Positions 11,232 through 21,627 of a stretch of DNA of 64,000 bases are shown piece after piece. The translations under genes were made by a program, and so were the position numbers. Within the stretch, counting starts at the first letter, position 1. Every line of letters starts with the position of its first letter. Source of the stretch: Bathymodiolus brooksi. Its lineage: Eukaryota; Mollusca; Bivalvia; Mytilida; Modiolidae. The stretch is taken from positions 105,367,689 to 105,431,688 of the forward strand of contig OY804578.1 of NCBI GenBank assembly GCA_963680875.1, in the 5' to 3' direction. A model generated the notes under the pieces. That model ran no database searches and had not been told where the DNA came from. It saw nothing but the letters and a program-made list of their open reading frames with translations.

Positions 11232-11465
11232 CTTGAAATACCTCTGGCCTGTTTGCAGTCTGCCTTGTACGAATAAAAAAAACAAGTCAGTGAGAAGAGG
11301 ATCATAGTGGTTACCCACAGTAATTCCGACTGTCTGTTGTAAAACACATACACCAAAGATAACAAATATGTCGTCAATTAAACATTCGAGCTGTTTTATG
11401 ACATCAGTTTCAGAGAATTTGTAGAATCAGAGTGCTTTTTTACAAATAAGATGAGTCTTATCCTT

Positions 11466-12217
11466 ATAAAAACGTAGATATCTAGTTTAGTTGGCAAGGT
11501 GCGTTTCTGAAATATCCATCATTAGGTATACTCAAAGCCAAGAGATCGGAAAGCCAAATAATTTTAAAGTCTTTGTAAGCTAGGAAACCAAATGGCCTAA
11601 ACAGGATAGCCAAAACCAAAGGGTCTTAACAGGATAGCCAAAGCCAAAGGGCCTTAACAGGATAGTCAAAACCAAAGGGCCTTAATAGGATAGTCAAAAC
11701 CAAAGAGCCTTAACAGGATAGTCAAAACCAAAGGGCCTTAAGAGGATAGCCAAACCCAAAGGGCCTTAAGAGGAAAGTAAAAACCAAAGGGCCTTAACAG
11801 GATAGACAAAACCAAAGGGTCTTAACAGGATAGTCAAAACCAAAGCGCCTTAACAGGATAGTCAAAACCAAAGGGCCTTAACAGGATAGTCAAAACCAAA
11901 GGGCCTTCACAGGATAGGCAAAGCCAAAGGGCATTAACAGGATAGCCAAAACCAAAGGGCCGTAACAGGATAGTCAAAACCACAGGGCCTTAACAGGATA
12001 GTCAAAACCAAAAGGCCTTAACAGGATAGTCAAAACCAAAGGGCCTTAACAGAATAGTCAAAACCAAAGGGCCTTAACAGGATAGTCAAAACCAAAGGGC
12101 CTGAACAGGATAGCCAAAACCAAAGGGCCTGAACAGGATAGCCAAAACCAAAGGGCCTAAACAGGATAGCCAAAACCAAAGGGCCTTAACAGGATATCCA
12201 AAACCAAAGGGCCTTAA
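11466..12217. repeat. Family B element with 28-bp minisatellite (copy 1)
   Basis: The element opens with 'AAACGTAGATATCTAGTTTA' and 'TTTCTGAAATATCCATCATTAGG', the conserved head of a family also seen at 26.36, 34.32, 35.12, 45.85 and 47.98 kb. From about 11590 the segment CCAAAGGGCCTTAACAGGATAG..AAAA (28 bp) is repeated about 22 times with scattered substitutions. In other copies of the family this segment occurs once. Confidence 0.9.
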
Positions 12218-12599
12218 CATTTAAAAATTTAAACGCCACGGGACTCGAAACAAGGAAATGTGATGGGTAGGGACGGATAATTTTGCCAGTGCAACAGGTC
12301 TCTTAATGCTCATAATGAGCTGTTACACTGGGTTTTTTAACGTGCGGAGAGGGTGGCAATCTCTCAACACGGGACCTCGGTTTTATTTACGTCTCATCCG
12401 CAGGACGGGTTGGTTGTGAATTTATACATCCCGCACAACCGACGGACGCCCCTTCAAGCCGAAGAAGCTCTCGGTCCCATTTATATACCCAGGGGTTCCC
12501 GCGGGGTTGACCCCTTTTAGAGGACTAGTGCCTCTAGGGCGGAGAAACCTGGTGCCTATTCTACCCCCGGCACACCCTCTATGAGGGGGGTTCTCATCT

Positions 12600-12826
12600 A
12601 GAACGTAAATTCTGCATACGCATCTCTTCAAGTTGCTCTTCATAAAATGAACACTCATTTCTGGTATCTACTAACTGTTTCATTGTATTATACAATTCTA
12701 TTTTTGTGTCTCTGAGCTCATTTTCAGTTTCATTCATTTTACCTGTAGTTTACTCATCTCAACTAACTGTAGATTGAGCTATGTGATCTGCTGTTCCATC
12801 GTTTTCTTATATCGTGCTACCTTATT
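12600..12826 (-). pseudogene. Coiled-coil protein fragment (copy 2)
   Basis: This is the second copy of the coiled-coil fragment (see 9002-9240), with the same stop and frame slip and a few substitutions (KKTMEQQIT instead of KKKMEQQIT). The shared lesions show the fragment was already dead before the 3.6-kb duplication. Confidence 0.4.
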
Positions 12827-14820
12827 AGGGTACCTATAAAGTGCGAAACGAAATAGAAACGAAACGAAACGAGACGAAACGAAATCAACGAAAACGAAAC
12901 GAAACGAAACGAAATCAACGAAAACGAAACGAAACGAAATCAACGAAATGGAAACGAAATGAAACGAAACCAACGAAATAGACTGATATGAAGAAAATGG
13001 AAGGAAAAAAATAAAAGACAAAACGAAATAAAGAAATAAAAAAAAAGATAATTCGATTTTTTAAATAAAATAATTTTGATTAATTATAACCCATCTTGCA
13101 TGTCTGTCCGTTACAGTACTCCTCACGTACATTACCCGCAACTCAATCCAAGCCGGGTTTGCTTGCCGACAAACTTTCAGGAGTTCAAATGTCATATTTT
13201 TATTTGTGTTTGTGTATGTGTCAGTATTTATGAATTATAAAGTTTCTGGAGTGGGCATATAGAAATAAATGGGGGGTATGTTCATAGATTGGGATATTGA
13301 GGGTTCATTATTCGTCTGATTTTATTACGTTTTTCGTTTGTATTCTAGATAAATTTGCCTATTCGGAAACCAAACAGGATGGTCTTGAGTTTCAGATTCT
13401 GGGCACTATTTGACTACTGGATTTTCCCGACTTGTCACGTTTAATCCCCATGAGCTTCTTATCGGTTTTGTCTGTTTTTGTGGACTTTCCCTTTTGAATG
13501 CGCCTTGGAATATGGTACCATTGTTATTACCTTTATTCGGTAGTGTGCCAACAGATCTGGCGTAATGTCTTACCGTTGTTCTTTCCGAGATATACAGGGG
13601 TCAAAAAGACCCAACACTATAAACTTTTTATTTCAAATCCTATTGTTCTATTTTGAAGAACTAAAAAAAAAACCAACAGCAACATAACAGGACGCACAGT
13701 GAGCGCCCTCCTTACAGAAGAACTTCTGGAAAAAATAATGCTTGCAAAAACTAAACATAAGAAACTCTGGAAGTTTTATTGAAATCCATTCGGTTGTTTA
13801 GGAAGAGTTATGGATAACGCAACAGTATCCTCTCTGTGTTGTATAGCCTTGTATGACAATTACATAGCCTTAAATGACAAGTCCAAAGGTGAAGAAATTT
13901 TAGCAAGAACGGTTAAAATCGGAAAACAAAAATAGAAGATGCACAATGCCATTTGGTACTAAAGAATTCATGAAATTAATGAACCTTGCCATTTGGTATT
14001 AAAGATTTCCTGTAAGATTAATTCAATTCCATCAAGTTGTTAAGGAGGAATTGCATAGGCAGTGAGGGAAGCACTCACGGACAAACGGACATATACTATA
14101 TACCCCCCTCCCGCTGGATAGCGGGTGGTATAGCAATATGTGCCGTATCAAATTTTATTAATACCGGTAAAAATTTTGGAGGGGGGATGATTTGGGTTTT
14201 TTAATATGAAAAGGGATCAAAGGGAAAAAAGGTACTCTTACGAGATATATAGATTTTTTTTAAATTTCTAAAGTTAATTTTTGATAGGATTTGTATACCT
14301 CCGCCAAAAAAAGATTGGGGTATATAGGACTTCTGCTGTCCGTTCGTTCGTTTGTCCTTCCGGTCGTCACACTTTTTCGTCTCTCCGACACACTTCTAAA
14401 TTTTGCTCGTACGGGGATATTTATTAGTGAACTTTAACGACTGCACTTATGTTATTTTAATTCCTCTCCTTTCAACAGACTTGACGTTGCTCTTATGGTT
14501 CCCAAATTTAAAAGAAGCCACTAAGTGAAAAGGACAGACTCCCGCTGAATAAATGCATAGTATTCTTGTTCAATGGTGATCAAATCCTGTCCTCTCCTGG
14601 TGAAAGACACTGAGACATGTCTGGGAAGTAATCTAGCATCGTATTTCGTTTTGTTTTCGTTGATTTCGTTGGTTTCATTTTATTTCGTTTTCATTTCGTT
14701 GATTTCGTTTCGTTTCGTTTCGTTTTTGTTGATTTCGTTTCGTTTCGTTTCGTTTTGTTTTCGTTGATTTCGTTTCGTTTCGTTTCGTTTCTATTTCGTT
14801 TCGCACTTTATAGGTACCCT
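12827..14820. mobile_element. Foldback-like element with (CGAAA)n inverted repeats (copy 2)
   Basis: Copy 2 of the element at 9242-11231, with the same AGGGTACC...GGTACCCT ends. The simple-sequence arms differ in unit number between the copies, as expected of slippage after duplication. Confidence 0.75.
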
Positions 14821-15054
14821 CTTGAAATACCCCTGGCCTGTTTGCAGTCTGCCTTGTACGAATAAAAAAAACAAGTCAGTGAGAAGAGGATCATAGTGGT
14901 TACCCACAGTAATTCCAACTGTCTGTTGTAAAACACATACACCAAAGATAACAAATATGTCGTCAATTAAACATTCGAGCTGCTTTATGACATCAGTTTC
15001 AGAGAATTTGTAGAATCAGAGTGCTTTTTTACAAATAAGATGAGTCTTATCCTT

Positions 15055-15950
15055 ATAAAAACGTAGATATCTAGTTTAGTTGGCAAGGTGCGTTTCTGAA
15101 ATATCCATCATTAGGTATACTCAAAGCCAAGAGATCGGAAAGCCAAATAATTTTAAAGTCTTTGTAAGCTAGGAAACCAAATGGCCTAAACAGGATAGCC
15201 AAAACCAAAGGGTCTTAACAGGATAGCCAAAGCCAGAGGGCCTTAACAGGATAGTCAAAACCAAAGGGCCTTAACAGGATAGTCAAAACCAAAGGGCATT
15301 AAGAGGATAGCCAAACCCAAAGGGCCTTAAGAGGAAAGTCAAACCCAAAGGGCCTTAGCAGGATAGACAAAACCAAAGGGTCTTAACAGGATAGTCAAAA
15401 CCAAAGCGCCTTAACAGGATAGTCAAAGCCAAAGGGCATTAACAGGATAGCCAAAACCAAAGGGCCGTAACAGGATAGTCAAAACCAAAGGGCCTTAACA
15501 GGATAGTCAAAACCAAAAGGCCTTAACAGGATAGTCAAAACCAAAGGGCCTTAACAGGATAGTCAAAACCAAAGGGCCTTAACAGGATAGTCAAAACCAA
15601 AGGGCCTGAACAGGATAGCCAAAACCAAAGGGCCTTAACAGGATAGCCAAAACCAAAGGGCCTTAACAGGATATCCAAAACCAAAGGGCCTTAACAGGAT
15701 AGCCAAAACCAAAGGGCCTTAACAGGATAGCCAAAACCAAAGGGCCTTAACAGGATAGCCAACACCAAAGGGCCTGAACAGGATAGCCAAAACCGGCTAA
15801 GGATGCATATGCCAGATGGAGGTGAACCTTAGCTTTAATAATATTTAGGAACTGTAAATTTCTATGATAATTATATCTAATAAGCCATGTCAGTGCCGAA
15901 GAAGACCAATAGCCTACGATCTTAACAGAGGTATGAATCCAGTGATAGTA
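15055..15950. repeat. Family B element with 28-bp minisatellite (copy 2)
   Basis: The head at 15055-15180 is followed by about 22 units of the 28-bp repeat (about 15180-15797). Unlike copy 1, the 3' part of the parent element follows ('CGGCTAAGGATGCATATGCC' ... 'AATAAGCCATGTCAGTGCCG'), giving a full-length expanded element. Confidence 0.9.
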
Positions 15951-16200
15951 ATAAAAACGTAGATATCTAATTTAATGTGCAAGACGCGTTTCTGAAATAT
16001 CCTTCATCAGGTATGCTCAAAGCTAAGAGATTGGAAAGGCAAATTATTTTAAAGTCTTTGTGAGTTAGAAAACAAAAGGACCTAAACAGGATATCAAAAA
16101 CATTTTATGGTCACTTTTTGTCTGAGGGAGGAGAATCTTTGCTTTAATAATAGTTCCATTATTTAGGAAGTGTAAATTTCGATAATAAGACAAGGTATTT
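15951..16200. repeat. Family B element, unexpanded
   Basis: A second family B head ('AAAACGTAGATATCTAATTT', 'GACGCGTTTCTGAAATATCC') follows immediately. It has a single version of the 28-bp segment ('ACAAAAGGACCTAAACAGGATATC', about 16072) and then the usual tail. It is a direct internal control for the adjacent expanded copy. Confidence 0.8.
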
Positions 16201-16294
16201 ATATCTACGTTGGGCATTATTTTTAAGAAATACAGTTGGTCTCTTTCTAGCGATTTTGATTTTGCGTAATCGTCTGCTATTTCTGGCATCTGTA

Positions 16295-16453
16295 ATGGGC
16301 GATCAAGGAAAATGTCGCGTGCTGTTTATGTTGAAACAGACCAGCGCAAATACGTTTGACCTTAATACAGACGACAGGCTTTGCACTCTAATAAGTGATA
16401 ACGGGAAAATTTTGTCCGATGTTCTAGTTGATAAAACGACGGCTATGATATAA
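16295..16453 (+). CDS. Small unrecognised ORF
   Basis: A 52-codon frame starts MGDQGKCRVLFMLKQTSANT and ends ...LVDKTTAMI with a stop followed at once by AATAAA. Its composition looks more protein-like than neighbouring random ORFs, but I do not recognise it and see no clear splice sites. It could be an exon fragment, a small gene or chance. From its end to 16985 I see only AT-rich sequence. Confidence 0.2.
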   Translation: MGDQGKCRVLFMLKQTSANTFDLNTDDRLCTLISDNGKILSDVLVDKTTAMI

Positions 16454-16984
16454 ATAAACATTACATATTTCTTTAGAATCCAATTGAAATTCTACTCTCC
16501 CAATTTATTGATAGCTAAAGAATGACTGTTGGCCAATCAACATTCTATTTTCATGGAAACGTCTGAAAGATAAAAAGGTTTATCTTTTCACGGAGAACAA
16601 TTTTACTCGTGGTTTTATCATAAGGCTATATTGTCTTTTGAGGAAATTCAAACTGATATTTAAAATCTTTATTAATAATAAAATTTGAGTTAGTTGCTGA
16701 TATATATTTCATATAAAACTGCATGTACATGTATGTGATATTTCATATCAAGTTTTATTATTATGTTACCATGACTACAGCAATTTGTGAAAATTAACAA
16801 CAAGAGAAAATATTACATAATGATTGAAATAAATAGCTAAGTAAATTTAGGCAAAAGATTCCCGAGATCTATTTTCAATATAATATATTCAATGCAATTG
16901 TGTATTTTCTATTTTCTTTTCTATAATTTATTCTCCTTTAATTACGACTGTGTGATATAATTATACATAATTGAAAGAAATGTT

Positions 16985-19330
16985 TGAAAATACCAAATAG
17001 TTAACCAGAAGCCGTAAATCGAAGAGGAACAGACAACTAAATGGCAAACAGAAAAAGGACAAATGGACAAACAATGATCTACAGAAACACTAAGCTTAAA
17101 ATTAAAGACCGAGCAACACGAATCCCACTAAAATCGGTAGTGAACGTAGCTGATCCGTAAGGGTAACCAGTTCCTGTTCCACATGTGGCATCCGTCGTGT
17201 TACTCCTGTTAAAAAACGGCGATAAGTCATGAATGTGGGAAAGGACCGGTTGTGATTACGCCAAACGGAACATTTACGTGGTAATTTGTGACACCGATCT
17301 TCCGTAACGATAATGGTGGCAATCATAAAGCTTTCGAAGTGATGATTTCAACTTAACCACAAGGAAACCATTGGATCAGTAACTTCCTTGTTAACATCAA
17401 CCCTCTATTATTGAATTCATAATAGGTACCACTAGCTCCGGAATATCGGAAACTCTCATCCACAACAACTCCTGCTAAGCCCCAAAATGGAAAATAACAA
17501 AACAGTATTCACCAACCAGGGGTCATATTTTTGTACAGGGCAGCATATTATAGTACCCAATTAATAACACCAACAATAATTACATAAAATTGCAAATCAA
17601 AAACAAAATTGACATTCGTTGAGATAACAAAAAATAAAGAACAATCGTTAAGATAAAATAACATAAAGAAAACAAATTTTTTTAGTAAGGTGATAATGAT
17701 TTGACTTTTACTATGCTACATTCGTACTATTTCAAAATGAACTAACTGCTAGGATTGTTATCGCAATGTACCGATATACCAAGATGTGTTAACTTGTAAG
17801 GAAAGACTGAATGTAGATGAACATGAGACACTATCCACCATTAAACATTTCAAAGAAAAGTAACAATATATATTTATCAATAGACATAGTTTCAGAAGAG
17901 TTTGAAGATACCAAAGAGGTAATCAGTATCGTATATCGAAGAAGAACAGACAACACAATGGCCAAAAGAAAAAGTACAAAAGGACAAACAACGATCTACA
18001 AAACATACATATAAAACTAAAGAAAGAGTAACACGAATCCCACTAAAATCGGGGTTGAACATAGGTGATCCGTAAGGGTAAACAGATCCTGCTCCACATG
18101 TGGCATCCGTCGTATTACTCATGTTAAAAACCGGTGATATGTCATGAATGTGGGAAAGAACCGGTTGTGATTTAATACGACAAACGGAACATATACATTG
18201 TCATTTGCGACACAGATACTCTGTAACGATAATGGTGGCAATCGTAAAACTTTCAAAGTGATGACTTCAACTTAACCACAAGTAACTCTTAGATCATTAG
18301 CATCCATGTTAGCAGCAACCCTCTATTATTGAAATCATGATAGGAATATTGGAAACTCTCATCCACAACAACTCCTGCTAAACCCCAAAATAGAAAATAA
18401 TAAGACAGTATTCACCAAATATGGCGGCATATTTTTGTGCAGGGCAGCATATCATAGTAACTACTGGCAATTAATAACACCAACAATAAAAACATAAAAT
18501 TGCAAATCCAAAAAAAATCGACATTCGTCAAGATAAAAAAAAGCGAACAATCTTTAAAGGGATATTAAAGCTCATTTTGGTAATTTTTTGTATCTCATAA
18601 AAACTTTCAATTCGTTCAATAAATGATATTTATGAAACATTAACCCGGTTTTTTTCAATGAAACTGATAATTCTGTCATATCTTCCGGTTTTTTCGGGTT
18701 TTTTCCAATAATTGAATTTTTGCTTCCTGGACAAAAATTCATTTCGACCATTTTAAGTGATATTTTAACGATATTAGGGATTATATGGGCGTGCAAAGTA
18801 TTTTTGGATTATTTTTACAATTAAATTGAAAAGAAACAACCTTCGTCACGAGTTGAAAAAAATATATGGTAAAACGAGCTTTAATATCCCTTTAAGATAA
18901 AAAAATAACATAAAGAAAACATATTTTTTTAGTAAGGTGATAATTATTTGAATTTTACTATGCTACATTCGTACTATTTCAAAATTAACTACTTATGAGG
19001 ATTGTTATCGCAATGCACCGATATACCAACATGTGTTAAATTGTAATGAAGGACTGAATGTAAATGAACATGAGACACTATCCACCATTAAACATTTCGA
19101 AGAAAAGGAACAATATATTTTTTAACAATAGACATAGTTTCAGAATAGTTTGCAGATACCAAAGGGGTAATCAGAATCCGTATATCGAAGAACAGACAAC
19201 ACAATGGCCAAAAGAAAAAGTACAAAAGGACAAACAACAATCTACACAACATACACATAAAACTAAAGAGAGAGTAACACGAACCCCACTCAAAACCGGG
19301 AGTGAATTCAGGTGCTCCGGAAGGGTTTTC
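16985..19330. repeat. 0.91-kb unit in three tandem copies (family C element plus spacer)
   Basis: Family C heads ('GAAGAACAGACAAC' box) start near 17022, 17937 and 19187. The first spacing is about 915 bp. The second is about 1,250 bp, equal to the unit plus a 334-bp MITE. Each unit is a family C element (to about 17575, about 18475, and truncated at 19330) followed by an AT-rich spacer with 'CATTCGTACTATTTCAAAAT' and 'GACACTATCCACCATTAAAC'. ORFs inside have frameshifts between copies and are not genes. Confidence 0.85.
18558..18891. mobile_element. TTAA-flanked MITE (piggyBac-like)
   Basis: This 334-bp element has ends AGGGATATTAAAGCTC...GAGCTTTAATATCCCT and is flanked by TTAA on both sides (18554-18557, 18892-18895). 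The sister tandem unit at 17648-17651 shows the empty site: GAACAATCG-TTAA-GATAAAATAAC. The TTAA duplication and AT-rich, non-coding interior point to a non-autonomous piggyBac-type element. The internal 74-codon minus-strand ORF is not coding. Confidence 0.9.
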
Positions 19331-19365
19331 AAAATGAAATGTTGATTACAGTCTGTGTATCTTAC

Positions 19366-19457
19366 CAAGACATTCATCACAATAGAAATCTTCTTCTTTG
19401 TTGATAACTGTACAGTATGGACATTCCCAGTCGTCTGTTACTGGCACAACCCAATGT
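19366..19457 (-). CDS. Candidate exon 21: RanBP2-type (NZF) zinc finger
   Basis: Between an AG acceptor (19459-19458) and a GT donor (19365-19364, GTAAGA) the frame reads HWVVPVTDD, then WECPYCTVINKEEDFYCDEC. This matches W-x-C-x2-C-x3-N-x6-C-x2-C exactly. Such fingers bind ubiquitin or RNA; the T-V pair after the second Cys resembles the T-F pair of ubiquitin-binding NZFs. It lies 1.3 kb downstream of MICAL exon 20 on the same strand, but needs incoming phase 2 while exon 20 ends in phase 1. A 40-nt micro-exon near 20100-20140 could fix this but is weak. It may be a terminal MICAL domain or part of another gene. Confidence 0.55.
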
Positions 19458-19684
19458 CTACAATATAAACATCAGTAGTGATGTTATTAGATACAATGAA
19501 ATAGATTGGCTAGTTACATATCAAAATAGCTTGCAAAATACTTTTTTCTCAATATTTATAACCCAATCGTGGACATATTAATATGCACCGTCTACACACG
19601 CTTAAAGTATATGTCTTATGTCTATCCCTAGATTTGCCTCACGGTACAATGTAACACTTTGACTCTTAAAGCTATATTTTTATA

Positions 19685-19800
19685 TAGCATATGTGACTGA
19701 GTGGTCAAGCGCGTTTGTCATAGCACTAAATGGTCGAAATTGTAGTTTAATAAATATCTGAGTTTGAATCCCACTGAGGGTAGAGCATTAACAATTGTCA
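19685..19800 (+). repeat. tRNA-like SINE head (tentative)
   Basis: 'GTGACTGAGTGGTCAAGCGC' resembles a tRNA A-box region, and 'GAGTTTGAATCCCACTG' about 60 bp later resembles a B box. The spacing and mutated stem make it a SINE head or tRNA relic, not a functional tRNA. The rest of 19460-20440 shows no clear gene. Confidence 0.3.
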
Positions 19801-20454
19801 GTTCGAAAATCTAATTCAGACAGAATCGTCAGAATCCGTTTGTAGTGCATGCATTGGAGACATGACAACTTTAAAAAATGCAGTTGACAAAAAATGAGTA
19901 GGTAGATGAATTTGATTAAACTCCTGAAATCAATTTACTTAATATATGCGTTCTACAAATGTACAGCAACAAAAACAACAAGATCTGTATGTATCATGTA
20001 TTTTCCCATAATTGATCTGTTATTGAAATTGGGAGTTTCTAAACAAACTATTTAAAATATAAATCTGACATTCATCTCCATCAGGCATAGGTAATTTCTT
20101 CCTACATCGCTATCATATTTAATATGCCCTTTGCCTTCATTGCTCCTGAAGATTAAAACTATGATGGTTTTCCTTTTTTTTTTACTTGAGCGAACCCAAC
20201 ATATATCTTTACTCTCATAACTTGATGATCATTATTCTAGAAACGAGTAGTGTGCACCAAATTATACATTGTTGTTATAGCGTATCTATTGTAGCCATCA
20301 ATGTGTGCTTTAATTATATGGTATTGTCTGGTTTTATAAGACGTTACAGTTTTCTTAACTTTCAACTCTTGTTTCGTAATTAGGGTTATTATAATAGACA
20401 CCTAACTACAAACATCAATAACTGATAGAATAAGCTCGCGTAACACAACAGGTG

Positions 20455-20660
20455 TTCCTAGAGGGGATAGGAACTGCCTCCGGAGTTCATCACAGTTTTT
20501 TAGTTGAGTTTGTATTGTTTGTATTGTTCAATCTTATTGTTCTGTTTAGTGCATTGTCGACCACTGTTTGGCCTTTGTTTTCTTTTAATGATTGTGTTCT
20601 GTCCTTTTTCGAATTACAGCTTTTGATCCCCCTATGGCATCTAGAAATTTTACTTAGTTC
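20455..20660 (-). repeat. Family C element, partial, reverse
   Basis: 'AGGAACTGCCTCCGGAGTTC' ... 'CCCCCTATGGCATCTAGAAA' is the reverse of the family C sequence 'CCGGAAGGGTAGGCAGTTCC' ... 'GATACCAAAGGGGTAATC'. It lies in the intron between exon 20 and the zinc-finger exon. Confidence 0.6.
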
Positions 20661-20775
20661 AATGCACCTTCTGTTTCATAAAGTTGTGGAATGCAAATTT
20701 TAAGGTGGATTTTACTTTGTACATAATATAATGTTAAAACATTGACGAACCCCTATCATGTAATAATATACTTAC

Positions 20776-21152
20776 TTTGAAATGCATCTATCAGATTGTC
20801 TTCTTCTTTGAATGGCGTATTACTGTCATTTCCAGGAGCATAAACATGAGTTGCTGCCGCTACACCAGTGATCCCCCGATGTATAGGTCTGTTTGTTCTG
20901 TCGATGGGAGGCGCGTTTGTTCTTTCTGTTGATGCCGTGTTGGGCGAACTCGATTTGTTCCTTTCTGTAGCATCATGGGTTATATCTGTCTCGGCCACGG
21001 CAGGTGTGGTTTGTTTGTTCAATTCTGTTTCTAATGTGTTTGGATTCTTCACCATTACGTAGTCTCCTTCCTCGTCGTCATCGCTTGGTATACTTTGTAG
21101 AACGTCGTCTGCATCCTTTTGTATAACTATATGACTAGTTATGAATTGTTCC
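20776..21152 (-). CDS. MICAL: MICAL exon 20: acidic, low-complexity tail
   Basis: The frame runs residues 1110-1235 (KEQFITSHIVIQKDADDVLQ..., SDDDEEGDYVMVKNPN..., then Thr/Ser/Asn-rich, ending NLIDAFQ). Acceptor AG at 21154-21153 and donor GTAAGT at 20775 are good and the phase follows exon 19. The 'IPSDDDEEGDYVMV' patch is acidic with a Tyr. The rest looks disordered. No known domain. Confidence 0.8.
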
Positions 21153-21627
21153 CTACAGATATAATGAAAATATAGTTGGAAATGTAGTACTTCATTAAAT
21201 ATAAGCATTCGTGAACATATTCGATCATTAAAAAGGCAGCCGAGCGGTCTTTCTCGTTTTATAACGGTACTATAATGGCCTTTCACGTACATGTAATTGG
21301 CATAAAGTTAGGCATGTTTGATTAAATATCAGGAAAGTGGTTTTGGTCACATTATAACCGAGTACTGTTTTACAACTTATTTAACTATTCAAGTACATTT
21401 TGTAATTTATGCCTCTTAATAATAGATTTAAAATCGTTTCATATTATAAGAAATAAATTATTGTTTGACATGTATATCTTAGTGGAGAAAACAGACACAT
21501 TGTGTATTTTATATAGACATTACCTTGATTGAAAAAATAAAAATTATTAACAAATACCTCGCTGTCAAAAGCAGTTCTAAAATCTAATAGAAAAATCGAT
21601 GAAACAGAGGCAAACTCGATCACCCTA

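Larger units (their letters stand above)
8631..15797. repeat. 3.6-kb tandem segmental duplication
   Basis: Copy 1 is 8631-12217 and copy 2 is 12218-15797, offset 3,587 bp, starting with 'ACATTTAAAAATTTAAACGC'. Differences are few point changes and small indels (for example a 13-bp difference near 9700 against 13270). Each copy holds the 'CCCTCTATGAGGGGGG' repeat, a coiled-coil fragment, a foldback element and a 28-bp minisatellite. Copy 1 ends inside its minisatellite and joins copy 2 directly. The tail of the minisatellite's parent element follows only copy 2. Confidence 0.95.

Noticed and set aside
9232..14767. Ser/Phe/Val/Arg-rich ORFs ('SFRFVSF' repeats)
   Set aside because: They are translations of (CGAAA)n/(TTTCG)n simple sequence in the foldback arms.
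11590..15797. CRISPR-like regular repeats of 28 bp
   Set aside because: Units are contiguous without unique spacers, the context is a eukaryotic dispersed element, and no cas genes exist. They are minisatellites.
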